From Veillonella_A intestinalis (GTDB lineage Bacteria; Bacillota; Negativicutes; Veillonellales; Veillonellaceae), in the NCBI RefSeq assembly GCF_943192895.1, contig NZ_CALPCB010000009.1:44516-108515 (forward strand): 64,000 bases of DNA. The letters are read 5' to 3'. The notes below the pieces were generated by a model, which saw only the letters and a program-made list of their open reading frames with translations, was not told the origin of the DNA and searched no databases. This document shows, one piece after another, positions 1-8,529 of this stretch. Every line of letters starts with the position of its first letter. Positions within the stretch are counted from its first letter, which is position 1. The position numbers and the translations under genes are program-made.

Positions 1-647
1 AAGTATCTAATGATCCTAAGAAACAATTATACTCCGGTTTAATTCTTGGTGCAGTTATCTTGTTAATGATTTTAGGCGATCCTTTAAAAACATACTTTGG
101 TATTAACTTACCATTGAGCTTAGTAGCTGTTATGGGTGCTATTGCTTGTGTATTAACTGGTTGCTTAAAAGAAAAACAAGCTTATACTTCTATTGACTGG
201 GTAACAATCTTCTTATTCGCAGGTATGATGCCTGTAGCTGGTGCTATGGATAAATCCGGTGCTGGTCAATTAATTGCTAATGCCGTTCTTGGCGTTATGG
301 GTTCTGACCCTAGCCCTTACTTTGCGACAGGTGTTTTATTCTTATTATCTTGTATTATGACTCAATTTATGTCTAACACTGCATCTTGTGCATTGTTAGC
401 ACCAATTGGTATCGCTATTGCAAGAGGTATGGGTGCTGACCCTCATGCCGTATTAATGGCTATCGGTGTTGCTGCATCTTGTGCATTCGGTACACCTGTA
501 GGTACACCTCCAAATACATTAGTACTTGGTCCTGGTCAATACAAATTCATGGACTACGTAAAAGCTGGGGTACCATTGATTATTGTGTGTTTCATTGTAA
601 GCCTTATTGTAATTCCAATGGTATGGCCTTTCTTCCCAGGTCAATAA
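1..647 (+). CDS. DASS/SLC13-family anion transporter, C-terminal part (5' end outside window)
   Basis: This is the last ~215 residues of a multi-pass membrane transporter; the reading frame is open back to base 3, so the start lies upstream of the window. It shows an SNTAS motif and a later GTPPN segment, the paired signature loops of the divalent anion:Na+ symporter (SLC13) family, with hydrophobic helices on both sides. Such proteins import di- or tricarboxylates or sulfate with sodium. Dicarboxylate uptake would suit an organic-acid fermenter, but the substrate cannot be read from this fragment. A terminator hairpin follows about 50 bases downstream. The family call is firm; the substrate is unknown. 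Confidence 0.85.
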   Translation, partial: VSNDPKKQLYSGLILGAVILLMILGDPLKTYFGINLPLSLVAVMGAIACVLTGCLKEKQAYTSIDWVTIFLFAGMMPVAGAMDKSGAGQLIANAVLGVMGSDPSPYFATGVLFLLSCIMTQFMSNTASCALLAPIGIAIARGMGADPHAVLMAIGVAASCAFGTPVGTPPNTLVLGPGQYKFMDYVKAGVPLIIVCFIVSLIVIPMVWPFFPGQ

Positions 648-697
648 GAATAAATTAAAATATTTAGTGAAGTCAATTTATTAAATATTTATGAATG

Positions 698-741
698 AAT
701 ATTGGGGTAGTGCAATAAGTACTGCTCCAATATTTTTTTAG
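698..741 (+). terminator. Rho-independent terminator after the DASS transporter
   Basis: Arms at 698-711 and 721-734 pair as a 14-base stem with two G-U type positions and a 9-base loop, running into a T tract at 733-739. It separates the transporter from the next gene. Confidence 0.75.
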
Positions 742-829
742 TTTTATTTGATTTTTAATTTGTTTTACATTGTCTCTTATATGAGGGGAGAAAAAGTATC
801 CTTATGTCAGTTTGACAGGAGTTTTTATA

Positions 830-1447
830 ATGAAAGTAATTTATCAAGAAAGTTCAAAACGAAGTAATAAAGCAACATTTGTTGTCAGTTTATTTGTTAT
901 AGCTTTATTAGTTGCCATAGGATGGACAACTAGCCGCAGCATGGCTAAAGGAGTTATTATATTAGATGAATATTTTGTTGAGTTGGTAGCTTTATTTGTT
1001 ATTTTAAAAACTGCAATAGCTCAATATACATATAAATTATTAGATGATAAACTCGTGATTATAGAGAAGTTTTTATTTAGTACAAAAAAAATGGAAATTC
1101 CATATACTATGATTGATGGTGTATTTTTACATAAAACAGAATTCATTAGTAAATTTAAATTAAGGTACAAATATCGTAAATGTTCAAGTTCAGATAATAG
1201 ACCAGCATGGGCATTAATTTATTCTATTGTTAATGGAAAAAAAGTTAAAAATGGACGAGTTATTATGAAAGCAGACAAAGCTTTTTTTGATGCTTTAAGT
1301 CAATTTGTTCCTAATAGAATTTGTGTGCCACAAGAAGATGTTATATTGTATTCATACATACGGAGAGACGCTATTATGCATAGTGAATCAGTGGATGAGT
1401 ACTTCCAAGAAATTATTAGTCAGACTGAGGAAAAGGAAAATGATTAG
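830..1447 (+). CDS. Unknown membrane protein with a PH-like (YdbT/bPH2-type) soluble part
   Basis: I do not recognise this 205-residue protein. Two hydrophobic segments lie near residues 18-37 and 45-65. A beta-rich stretch follows (residues ~68-165) whose pattern, including a basic segment with Arg and Lys, recalls bacterial PH-like domains; that resemblance is only by eye. The C-terminal tail is acidic. The frame extends to a TTG at 812, but an AGGAG at 817-821 sits eight bases before the ATG at 830, which I take as the start. The next gene begins three bases after this stop, so the two are probably co-transcribed. Base composition is more AT-rich than the neighbours, with many TTT and ATT codons, which could indicate weak expression or acquisition. 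Confidence 0.6.
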   Translation: MKVIYQESSKRSNKATFVVSLFVIALLVAIGWTTSRSMAKGVIILDEYFVELVALFVILKTAIAQYTYKLLDDKLVIIEKFLFSTKKMEIPYTMIDGVFLHKTEFISKFKLRYKYRKCSSSDNRPAWALIYSIVNGKKVKNGRVIMKADKAFFDALSQFVPNRICVPQEDVILYSYIRRDAIMHSESVDEYFQEIISQTEEKEND

Positions 1448-1449
1448 TT

Positions 1450-1848
1450 ATGAATAAAAAAGATTTAATTAATCGAAGGAGCGAATTAATTGAACAGCGC
1501 GCCGTTTGTGTAAAAGAATGGCAGACGTTAGCTAAATTACCACAGAATCCGTCTACTACATCGCTCTTGAGCGCCTTTGTTTTAATTGGTGCCGCTACGG
1601 TTTTATCCTTTCTTACCGAAACACCTACTATTTACGACCCACAGTTTTTAATTGCTGTCGTATTAATGTTAGCTGGCGTAGGCGTATTCTTTAATAGTAA
1701 GGTTACAGTTGATAATCGCCGCAAAAAGATTAATAAATTACAAGATTTGGTATGGGAGATTAACGACGAACTAAAAGAAGTATCCCAAGAATTGGGCTTA
1801 CCATTTCCTAAAATTAAATTACCTAAAGCGCCTAAAGGCAAAAAATAA
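1450..1848 (+). CDS. Unknown small membrane protein with two predicted helices
   Basis: This 132-residue protein is not recognised. It has a charged N-terminal helix (residues 1-30), two closely spaced hydrophobic segments (about 38-57 and 65-82) and a basic, Lys/Pro-rich C-terminus ending PKAPKGKK. A helical-hairpin anchor with both charged ends in the cytoplasm is the simplest topology. It starts at ATG 1450 right after the stop of the preceding membrane-protein gene, and the GAGGAAAAGG just upstream can act as its ribosome site. Pairing with that gene suggests a joint role, but nothing in the sequence states it. Confidence 0.6.
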   Translation: MNKKDLINRRSELIEQRAVCVKEWQTLAKLPQNPSTTSLLSAFVLIGAATVLSFLTETPTIYDPQFLIAVVLMLAGVGVFFNSKVTVDNRRKKINKLQDLVWEINDELKEVSQELGLPFPKIKLPKAPKGKK

Positions 1849-2227
1849 TCGCATAATAAACTATGATTACCGTAACCTTATCTTATAGATGTATGGTTGG
1901 CATACGAAAAACATTTATAAAAATGAGAATAAAATTCATTTGTTGTTTTATGCTATTTTGAACTTAAATGAGAATGCAAGTATTGAGTAGGTTTACTCTT
2001 TTATCAATAAAAAATGTATTGAAAATATTTATCAAATACTTAAAGAATAGCGTATTTACTATGTAAAATAGTCATTTAAACTTGCATAAAAATAATAAGA
2101 AATCATTATCCATAAGTTTGACAAGATGGAAAAATCGTGCCATAATGAGAATATAAAGTTAAGGTAAGTTCCTTAAGGAATTGATAATCAAGAAATTATC
2201 TAGTATATTTTGCGGAGGTGTCCAATA
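1849..2227. other. Intergenic AT-rich region before the ferredoxin gene
   Basis: About 380 bases without a convincing reading frame. It holds the ferredoxin promoter near 2118-2146 and, in the presumed leader, a perfect 12-base palindrome TTCCTTAAGGAA at 2169-2180. I see no strong terminator for the upstream gene pair and no recognisable RNA family. Confidence 0.5.
2118..2146 (+). promoter_or_regulatory. Sigma-70-type promoter for the ferredoxin gene
   Basis: A consensus TTGACA (2118-2123) is followed after 17 bases by CATAAT (2141-2146). Transcription would start near 2153 and give a leader of about 75 bases that contains the TTCCTTAAGGAA palindrome. Confidence 0.7.
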
Positions 2228-2395
2228 ATGAGAGTTATCGGTGACGAATGTATTAAATGTGGTTCTTGTGCTTCTGTATGCCCAGTAGGCGCTATTAGCG
2301 AAGGCGAACTTAAATACGAAATTAACGAAACTTGCATCGACTGCGGTTCTTGCGAATCTGTATGCCCAGTAGGTACTATTCATCCAGCTGAATAA
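2228..2395 (+). CDS. 2[4Fe-4S] ferredoxin
   Basis: A 55-residue bacterial-type ferredoxin with two CxxCxxCxxxCP motifs, one per half: C8, C11, C14 and C18 in the first, and a matching second set starting near C37. The protein is a low-potential one-electron carrier in the cytoplasm of anaerobes, typically serving pyruvate:ferredoxin oxidoreductase, hydrogenases and reductases. The frame runs back to a TTG at 2210, but GGAGGTG at 2214-2220 places the start at ATG 2228, giving the usual length. It has its own strong promoter and terminator, so it is a single-gene, probably highly expressed unit. The electron partners are not next to it. Confidence 0.95.
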   Translation: MRVIGDECIKCGSCASVCPVGAISEGELKYEINETCIDCGSCESVCPVGTIHPAE

Positions 2396-2407
2396 TCAAC
2401 GGATGCC

Positions 2408-2434
2408 AAAGCCCTCTAGTAGAGGGCTTTTTTT
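2408..2434 (+). terminator. Rho-independent terminator after the ferredoxin gene
   Basis: A perfect 10-base stem, AAAGCCCTCT (2408-2417) with AGAGGGCTTT (2421-2430), closes on a 3-base loop and ends in a T run. Confidence 0.93.
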
Positions 2435-2504
2435 ATTTGCCTTGTTTCCCTATTTAGCCGTATAATAAAGAGTAATAAACTATTAAAAAGGAAGAGAATA
2501 ATCA

Positions 2505-2963
2505 ATGGCAATTATATATGTAATTATTGGACTTGTTTGGTTAGTAATTGATCAAGTAACAAAAAGTTGGGTGCAAGAGAGTATGACATTGGGACAATCG
2601 ATACCTTTGATTCCGAATGTATTTCATTTGACCTATATTTTAAATAAGGGCGCTGCATTTGGCATACTAGCTAATCAACGGCTGTTTTTTTTATGTATAG
2701 TTCTTATCTTGCTTGTTGTACTTTGGTATTTCAGACAATATATTCGTACTGGTGGTGTGTTGACACAATTAGGAACGGCCTTGTTAGTTAGTGGTGCTTT
2801 AGGCAATGCTTGGGATCGATATCATATAGGGGCTGTTGTGGATTTTTTTGATTTTAGAATTTGGCCGATTTTTAATGTAGCGGATATTGGTATTTGTGTT
2901 GGCGTTGCTTTATTGGCTATACATATTTGGCGTTCACCTCAGGGAGGAAATCATAATGGATAA
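2505..2963 (+). CDS. lspA: Lipoprotein signal peptidase (signal peptidase II)
   Basis: A 152-residue inner-membrane aspartyl protease that removes signal peptides from diacylglyceryl-modified prolipoproteins. Four hydrophobic segments are visible. The conserved blocks are present: Asp16 in the IDQVTK segment, the NKGAAFG loop near residues 47-53, GNAWDR near 100-105, and the two presumed catalytic aspartates Asp113 (VVDF) and Asp127 (FNVAD). Length is normal for the family. The stop overlaps the start of the downstream pseudouridine synthase gene by eight bases, a common lspA-rluD arrangement in Firmicutes that continues into pyrR. Recognition is clear. Confidence 0.96.
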   Translation: MAIIYVIIGLVWLVIDQVTKSWVQESMTLGQSIPLIPNVFHLTYILNKGAAFGILANQRLFFLCIVLILLVVLWYFRQYIRTGGVLTQLGTALLVSGALGNAWDRYHIGAVVDFFDFRIWPIFNVADIGICVGVALLAIHIWRSPQGGNHNG

Positions 2964-3912
2964 TGAATTAGTAACGAATGTTCACTTCGAACCAGGTAAG
3001 ACTATTACTGTAGTAGTACCGGCGGATAAAGAAGGGGAACGATTAGATATATTTTTAACATCTCTCATGGAAGGCTCTCGTAGTTATGTACAACAATTAA
3101 TTAAATCGGGGGCTGTTACGGTTAATAATAAAGTGGGCAAGAGTAATTTAAAATTAGCTAGTGAAGCTCTTATTACGGTTGTAGTACCGAAGCCTCAGTC
3201 TGTAGAAGTGAAACCAGAAGATATTCCGTTGGATATATTGTTTGAGGACCATGATATTATCATCGTAAATAAACCTCGTGGTATGGTGGTGCATCCTGCC
3301 GTAGGAAATTATACAGGCACTTTAGTTAATGCATTGCTATTTCATTGCAAGGACTTATCCGGCATTAATGGTGAAATTCGTCCTGGTATTGTCCATCGCT
3401 TAGATAAAGATACATCTGGTGTTATGATGGCGGCTAAAAATGACTTAGCTCATATTGGCTTAGCTGAACAGGTAAAAGCTCATTCAGCAACACGCACCTA
3501 TTATGCCTTGGTACAAGGCAATATTGTAGAAGAGCGGGGGACCATTAAAGCACCTATTGGACGTCATCCAAAGGACCGTATGAAAATGGCCGTAGTATTT
3601 GAAAATAGTAAAGAAGCCATTACTCATTTCAAAGTATTAGAACGGTATGGGCAACATACTTTAGTGGAATGTGTTCTTGAAACAGGACGAACTCATCAGA
3701 TTCGTGTGCATTTTGCTCACATTGGTCATCCTGTAGTTAATGATCCATTTTACGGGTATCGGAAAATGGATTTCCCTATTGAAGGGCAAGCCTTACATTC
3801 CTATAGTTTAGATGTGAAGCATCCTATTACTGGCAAGGAACTTCATTTTGAAGCCCCATTGCCTGAGGACTTTTTAGCTTGTCTTGAGTATGCCAAAACT
3901 CATAATGTATAA
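2956..3912 (+). CDS. RluA/RluD-family 23S rRNA-type pseudouridine synthase
   Basis: A 318-residue RNA-modifying enzyme that isomerises uridine to pseudouridine. An N-terminal S4 RNA-binding domain (about residues 25-85) is followed by the catalytic domain; the HRLDKDTSG motif carries the catalytic Asp150. I chose ATG 2956 because GGGAGGAAA lies just before it and the protein then starts like its relatives; the longer frame would run through lspA coding sequence. It overlaps lspA by eight bases and precedes pyrR. The neighbourhood and domain order match the YlyB/RluD branch, but the exact target uridines cannot be told from the sequence. Confidence 0.93.
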   Translation: MDNELVTNVHFEPGKTITVVVPADKEGERLDIFLTSLMEGSRSYVQQLIKSGAVTVNNKVGKSNLKLASEALITVVVPKPQSVEVKPEDIPLDILFEDHDIIIVNKPRGMVVHPAVGNYTGTLVNALLFHCKDLSGINGEIRPGIVHRLDKDTSGVMMAAKNDLAHIGLAEQVKAHSATRTYYALVQGNIVEERGTIKAPIGRHPKDRMKMAVVFENSKEAITHFKVLERYGQHTLVECVLETGRTHQIRVHFAHIGHPVVNDPFYGYRKMDFPIEGQALHSYSLDVKHPITGKELHFEAPLPEDFLACLEYAKTHNV

Positions 3913-3922
3913 GGAGCTAGCT

Positions 3923-4441
3923 ATGGAAGATAAACGAGTTCTTATGGATGAGCAGGCTATGATGCGTGCTGTTCGTCGAATTAGTCATGAAATTTTAGAA
4001 CGCAATAAAGGCTTAGATAATGCTTTGATTTTAGGGATTGAGCGCCGTGGCATATATTTAGCGCAACGTTTACAAGCTCAGATTGAAGCGATTGAAGGCG
4101 TTCATATTGAAGTAGCCACTATTAATGTAGCGATGTATCGGGATGATCGCACTACAACGGGCAAAGAAGGGCCACCGTTTACCTTAGACACAACTGGTAA
4201 GTTAGTTATTTTGGTAGATGATGTGCTGTATACAGGGCGAACGATTCGGTCTGCCTTGAATGCACTTATGGAAGTGGGGCGGCCTCGAGCTATTCAATTA
4301 GCTGTATTAGTCGATAGAGGGCATAGAGAATTGCCAATTCGCGCTGATTATGTAGGGAAAAATATTCCTACCTCTCACATGGAAACGGTGCGAGTTAATG
4401 TAAAAGAACAAGATGGCGAGGACAGTGTAACAATTTCATAA
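3923..4441 (+). CDS. pyrR: PyrR: pyrimidine operon RNA-binding attenuator / uracil phosphoribosyltransferase
   Basis: A 172-residue type I phosphoribosyltransferase-fold protein. In Firmicutes PyrR binds pyr mRNA leaders when UMP is high and promotes termination, and it also makes UMP from uracil and PRPP. The PRPP loop VILVDDVLYTGRT is at residues 95-107. AAGGAG at 3911-3916 sets the start at ATG 3923; upstream in-frame starts lack a site. The gene closes the lspA-rluD-pyrR run. No pyr biosynthesis genes and no recognisable PyrR-binding leader lie next to it, so its targets are probably elsewhere. Confidence 0.94.
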   Translation: MEDKRVLMDEQAMMRAVRRISHEILERNKGLDNALILGIERRGIYLAQRLQAQIEAIEGVHIEVATINVAMYRDDRTTTGKEGPPFTLDTTGKLVILVDDVLYTGRTIRSALNALMEVGRPRAIQLAVLVDRGHRELPIRADYVGKNIPTSHMETVRVNVKEQDGEDSVTIS

Positions 4442-4446
4442 AAAAT

Positions 4447-4494
4447 AGGCTGAATCTACAGGATAATATAGATACTGTAGGTTCAGCCTTTTTT
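4447..4494. terminator. Terminator between pyrR and the convergent tmcAL gene
   Basis: A 15-base stem with one mismatch pairs 4447-4461 with 4475-4489, ending in TTTTTT. The two flanking genes converge here. The A-rich bases before the left arm mean the hairpin could also serve the minus-strand gene. Confidence 0.9.
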
Positions 4495-4505
4495 GTCATG
4501 GTTTG

Positions 4506-5759
4506 TCATGGAGTATTTATTATATACCAAGGGGTAAAGGTGTAATCAGTGCCACCCGACCGCTTGGCGGGGTGTTTAAAACAAAGGGCTTGTAGGTCTG
4601 TGGCCCGTTGATCTAGTTGGGCTAGCTGGGCAGTCAGCCCTTGCGCTTCCTTTAGGAAAGGGGCCCATTTTTGTACTACTGGAATAGTGAAGTTCTTGGC
4701 CTGTAACCAAGGGCGGGCTTCTTTGGTAAAGCCTAATAGACGAGCATAGGTAGGGCCTTGCTGATGAGCGTCATCTTGGAGCTGTTGGGCAATTTGCAGC
4801 ATTGTATATGCCGACATTCGGTTTAAACGGGCATAGGAATAGCGTTTTGATTTTAAAAGCTCTCGAGCTGCGTTCCAAGTAGTGGCCTGACTTGCTTTTG
4901 GCCAACGATTTTCTAAGCCTTCTTTAAAATCACAAAGTTGTTGTAAGTCCTCAGCAGTGCGTTGGCGACTTTCATAGAGTAAGAAATCTTCATACCGTGA
5001 GAGATCGAGCAATTCGCCTTGTAATACTAATTCCGTATAGTCCTTTTGTATATTAGTGGGTACAAAGTCTGTTAGCTTATGTAAGAAATTCATATCTGTA
5101 CCTTCATGGTTAGCTTCTCTTGTAGTCTGAGCGGTATATAAGTGGTGTCGTAAGGCAGAACCTGAAGGCCAAGGGGACGTTAGACTGGCATTATGATGGG
5201 CACCTTCTCGTTGCACTAGATAGACGTCTAAGTCTAATTGATAGGTTTTTAAGGCCTTTAAATATTCAATGCCTAATAGAGCATTGGGGTGTTGTAAGAT
5301 TGGTTCTGCTTTAGGGGCTACTGTAGCGATAGCATCGCGTAAGGCGGCCCCATAGAAATAGCCTTCTTGCAGGCGTTGCTGGCAATGTGCTTGCACTTCA
5401 GGGGTGTGACTGAGGTTGGCAATTTGTTGTAATGCAGTTAAATCAGTCGTTTCAGAACCAAAGGATAAAGCAGTGGCTCCGACTGATGCAAGTAACCGAA
5501 CTGCACCAGCCGCAAAGCGTTCGGCATTGGCCGTTGCATAAATAGTTGGCAGTTCTAGTACTGCATTAGCGCCATTTAATAAGGCCCAACGAGCGCGTAT
5601 AAATTTATTGAAAATAGCAGGTTCACCACGTTGTACAAAGGAGCCACTCATAGCTATGATGATTAGGGCATCTGGATGTGCTTGGCGTAGTTGTTGTAAT
5701 TGATGGGCATGGCCGATGTGAAACGGATTATATTCCGCTACAATGCCAATACATTTCAT
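4506..5759 (-). CDS. tmcAL: tRNA(Met) cytidine acetate ligase (TmcAL/YlbM family)
   Basis: A 417-residue nucleotidyltransferase-superfamily enzyme, the only clear minus-strand gene here. The family activates acetate with ATP and makes N4-acetylcytidine at the wobble position of elongator tRNA-Met. The N-terminus GIVAEYNPFHIGH carries the HIGH nucleotide-binding motif at residues 14-17, and a SGSFVQRGEPA block follows as in the family. ATG at 5759 has AAAGGAG just upstream on its strand. An elongator-type tRNA with anticodon CAT, the natural substrate class, lies at 53.5 kb but is not linked. The gene converges on pyrR and is probably transcribed alone. Confidence 0.9.
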   Translation of the reverse strand: MKCIGIVAEYNPFHIGHAHQLQQLRQAHPDALIIIAMSGSFVQRGEPAIFNKFIRARWALLNGANAVLELPTIYATANAERFAAGAVRLLASVGATALSFGSETTDLTALQQIANLSHTPEVQAHCQQRLQEGYFYGAALRDAIATVAPKAEPILQHPNALLGIEYLKALKTYQLDLDVYLVQREGAHHNASLTSPWPSGSALRHHLYTAQTTREANHEGTDMNFLHKLTDFVPTNIQKDYTELVLQGELLDLSRYEDFLLYESRQRTAEDLQQLCDFKEGLENRWPKASQATTWNAARELLKSKRYSYARLNRMSAYTMLQIAQQLQDDAHQQGPTYARLLGFTKEARPWLQAKNFTIPVVQKWAPFLKEAQGLTAQLAQLDQRATDLQALCFKHPAKRSGGTDYTFTPWYIINTP

Positions 5760-5825
5760 AGGTGTCTCCTTTCGCGTTTCACTTGCAAAGTATTGTGTAG
5801 TTGGTTACTATGGTATGCTTATTAT

Positions 5826-5843
5826 AGCATAGAATGCTATGCT
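5826..5843. repeat. Small inverted repeat in the divergent tmcAL/lipoprotein region
   Basis: AGCATAG (5826-5832) and CTATGCT (5837-5843) pair across a 4-base loop in the 272-base gap between divergently transcribed genes. It could be an operator, but there is no direct support for regulation. Confidence 0.4.
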
Positions 5844-5954
5844 TATGGGCTTTTATAGGAATAGATACTATAATTGTTAGGGACTATAACTAAACGTTAT
5901 GAATAACAGTGTTTGTATGTAAAAAACTAATAGTGAATATGTGTAAAAAGAGAG

Positions 5955-5983
5955 GTGCAAGGATTAAGAAAGAATGGTATAAT
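5955..5983 (+). promoter_or_regulatory. Likely promoter for the lipoprotein-ackA pair
   Basis: A perfect TATAAT at 5978-5983 is preceded after 17 bases by GTGCAA (5955-5960), a weak -35. The start of transcription would lie about 40 bases before the lipoprotein start codon. Confidence 0.5.
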
Positions 5984-6031
5984 TTAACCGTACGTGATTA
6001 TTTGTACAGACAAACTGAATCGAGGGATAAT

Positions 6032-6592
6032 ATGAAGAAATGGTTCACTGTATGTCTTATGGCTCTTATGGTCCTCGTTATGAGTGGCTGTGGCAGTGAT
6101 AATGCATTAGATTCCTATAGTTTTGGTCACAAAGTGATTAAGGCGGGGGCTTCAGAAATTACCGTTGCCTTACCTTATGATATTGGCGTACAACCTAATA
6201 CTTCGCAGAATGCATTAGGGTATCCAGTGACTACGTATTTAGGAGCGGATAAGAATTTTCTAGTATCCATTGAGGCTATTACGCCAAAAGTGGGGCAACC
6301 ATTACCAACAGCGCAAGCTTATGGTATGGAAGCAAAGCAATTTTATGATAAAAGTTTTGGCAAAAACTTAACTTGGTCAGAGGCTATGAAGTCTGTTGAT
6401 GGTGTAACGGCGTTTACTGCTGATGCGACTTTGAAGTCTGACAAAGCAAAAATTCGTTTCTTTCAATACACGTTTGTAGATAAGGGTGTATTGTGGAATA
6501 TAACCTATCAGTACCCAATTGATAGCACGATGGGTGCTCAGATTTCTGATTTTGTGGTAGGCAAAATTCAAATTACTAAGAAAGAGGGATAA
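6032..6592 (+). CDS. Predicted lipoprotein of unknown function
   Basis: A 186-residue protein starting with a basic-hydrophobic signal and a lipobox-like VMSGC, so the mature protein would begin at Cys20 and sit lipid-anchored in the envelope. The mature part contains mixed beta/alpha sequence without a motif I recognise. A longer frame reaches back to 5909, but the signal peptide and GAGGG at 6022-6026 favour ATG 6032. The stop is three bases before the acetate kinase start codon, so the two genes share a transcript. That pairing may only be positional. The role is unknown. Confidence 0.75.
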   Translation: MKKWFTVCLMALMVLVMSGCGSDNALDSYSFGHKVIKAGASEITVALPYDIGVQPNTSQNALGYPVTTYLGADKNFLVSIEAITPKVGQPLPTAQAYGMEAKQFYDKSFGKNLTWSEAMKSVDGVTAFTADATLKSDKAKIRFFQYTFVDKGVLWNITYQYPIDSTMGAQISDFVVGKIQITKKEG

Positions 6593-6595
6593 GTA

Positions 6596-7810
6596 ATGAA
6601 TGTTTTAGTAGTAAACTGTGGTAGTTCTTCCTTAAAATACCAGCTTATTGACATGGACAAAGAAGCGGTATTAGCTAAAGGACAATTTGAAAAGATTGGT
6701 GCTGATGATGCAATCTTTACTCACAAACGTCCAGACGCTGAAAAGTTAGAACGCGTAGAACCTATTTTGGACCACAAACAAGCACTTAAAATTTTGCTTG
6801 ATATTTTAATTGATGCAGAATACGGCGTAATCGCATCTATGGATGAAATTGATGCTGTTGGCCATCGTGTGGTTCATGGTGCTGAAAAGTTTGCTGACTC
6901 CGTGTTAATTACACCTGCTGTTATGGAAGCATTACAGGAATGTGCTAAAATTGCACCTCTTCATAACCCACCAAATATTCAAGGTATCGAAGCATGCGAA
7001 GCAATTATGCCAAGCGTGCCACAAGTTGCTGTTTTTGATACAGCATTCCATCAGACAATGCCTGCAGAAGCATTCCTTTATGGTTTGCCTTATGAAGCAT
7101 ACACTGAATTAGGTGTTCGTCGTTATGGTTTCCATGGTACTAGCCATAAATATGTATCCCAACGTGTAGCTGAATTAATGGGTAAACACATGAGTGATTT
7201 ACGTATTATTTCTTGTCACCTTGGCAATGGTTCCAGTGTGGCGGCCATCAAAGCTGGTCGTTCTATCGACACTTCCATGGGCTTCACTCCATTATCTGGT
7301 TTAATCATGGGTACTCGTTGTGGTGATATTGACCCAGCTATCGTACCATTCTTGATGGATAAATGGGATATGACATACCATGAAATCGACGCTATTATGA
7401 ATAAAAAATCTGGCGTATTCGGTATTTCTGGTGTATCCAATGACTTCCGTGTTATTGAAGAAGCTGCTGAAGAAGGCAACAAACGTGCTCAATTAGCTCT
7501 TGATATGTTCCATTACAAAGTTCGTTCCACTATTGGTGCGTACGCAGCTGTTATGGGCGGTGTAGATGCTATCGTATTTACTGCTGGTATCGGTGAAAAT
7601 GGTATCGGTAACCGCGATGCTATCTGTAATGGTCTTGAATACCTTGGCACTCGTCTTGACCGTGAACGCAACAATGTTCGTGGTAAAGAAACTGAAATTA
7701 GCGTAGAAGGCTCCAAAGTAAAAATCTTCGTAGTACCTACTAACGAAGAAATTATGATTGCTCGTGATACAAAACGTATTACAGCTAGCCTTGTAATGAA
7801 AAACTGGTAA
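6596..7810 (+). CDS. ackA: Acetate kinase
   Basis: A 404-residue enzyme of the ASKHA fold that interconverts acetyl phosphate and acetate with ADP/ATP, the substrate-level ATP step of acetate-forming fermentation. Hallmarks are the N-terminal VNCGSSSLKYQL, the HRVVHGAEKF block, the FDTAFHQTMP segment containing the catalytic-region Asp, the RYGFHGTSHKYVS block, and the C-terminal GIGENG motif. Length is normal. Codon choice is more biased than in flanking genes (many GGT, CGT and GTA codons), consistent with high expression. Phosphotransacetylase (pta), often adjacent in other bacteria, is not present here. A strong hairpin follows the stop. Confidence 0.98.
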   Translation: MNVLVVNCGSSSLKYQLIDMDKEAVLAKGQFEKIGADDAIFTHKRPDAEKLERVEPILDHKQALKILLDILIDAEYGVIASMDEIDAVGHRVVHGAEKFADSVLITPAVMEALQECAKIAPLHNPPNIQGIEACEAIMPSVPQVAVFDTAFHQTMPAEAFLYGLPYEAYTELGVRRYGFHGTSHKYVSQRVAELMGKHMSDLRIISCHLGNGSSVAAIKAGRSIDTSMGFTPLSGLIMGTRCGDIDPAIVPFLMDKWDMTYHEIDAIMNKKSGVFGISGVSNDFRVIEEAAEEGNKRAQLALDMFHYKVRSTIGAYAAVMGGVDAIVFTAGIGENGIGNRDAICNGLEYLGTRLDRERNNVRGKETEISVEGSKVKIFVVPTNEEIMIARDTKRITASLVMKNW

Positions 7811-7843
7811 TTACATATTCGTGTGAACGAAATATAACACAGG

Positions 7844-7871
7844 CGCGCAGTACCTTTGTAGGTACTGCGCG
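7844..7871 (+). terminator. Strong hairpin after ackA, probable terminator or processing site
   Basis: A perfect 12-base stem (7844-7855 with 7860-7871) has a TTGT loop. The bases after it are GTTGTAGTTT, so there is no clean T tract. It may stop transcription weakly, or protect the 3' end of the ackA message while letting some transcripts continue into maf. Confidence 0.6.
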
Positions 7872-7908
7872 TTGTAGTTTACAAGCTAATAGGGGGTAAA
7901 GATAACTG

Positions 7909-8490
7909 ATGAAATTATATTTAGCATCTGGCTCACCACGGCGCCGTGAATTATTAGACCAAGTAGGGATTCCCTTTACGGTCGTTAAGAGTACTTATGA
8001 AGAGCATAATGAACAATATGAGTCGCCCTATGAATTAGTGGAACAACAGGCTCTAGGGAAGGCATTAGCTGCTGTTATACCAGCAGTTACTAGTAATGAA
8101 GGTTATGTTGTATTAGGGGCAGATACGATTGTGGTTCATAAGCAACATAAATTGGGGAAGCCCGTTGATTCTGCTGAGGCCACCGCTATGTTAGAAGAAT
8201 TGTCTGGTGATTTTCATGAGGTGGTTACGGGCGTTGCTCTTTGCAAGTATGATCATGTTGGGCAGTTGGTGTCACAAGCAATCTTTCATGTGCGAACGAA
8301 GGTGTATTTCTTTGAATTAACCAAGTCAGAGATTGCAGCTTATGTTGCTACTGGAGAACCCCTTGATAAAGCGGGGGCGTATGGTATTCAAGGTCAAGGG
8401 GCATACTTGGTAAAAAGTATTGAAGGATCATATACGAATGTGGTAGGCTTGCCTGTTGAAGTGGTGGCTAGAAAGTTAAACGAATTATAG
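7909..8490 (+). CDS. maf: Maf-family nucleoside triphosphate pyrophosphatase
   Basis: A 193-residue house-cleaning pyrophosphatase. Maf proteins hydrolyse non-canonical or excess nucleotides (dTTP/UTP type in the YhdE subgroup) and are linked to septum control. The N-terminal SGSPRRRELL motif, the GADTIVV block and a C-terminal KAGAYGIQGQGA segment are diagnostic. In B. subtilis the order maf-radC-mreBCD-minCD is conserved, and this gene starts that same block here, with radC 39 bases downstream. Some sequences in the family prefer other nucleotides, so substrate choice is inferred. Confidence 0.95.
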   Translation: MKLYLASGSPRRRELLDQVGIPFTVVKSTYEEHNEQYESPYELVEQQALGKALAAVIPAVTSNEGYVVLGADTIVVHKQHKLGKPVDSAEATAMLEELSGDFHEVVTGVALCKYDHVGQLVSQAIFHVRTKVYFFELTKSEIAAYVATGEPLDKAGAYGIQGQGAYLVKSIEGSYTNVVGLPVEVVARKLNEL

Positions 8491-8529
8491 GCATAGGGAT
8501 TAAATCGTTTATTAGGGAGATGGTATACG

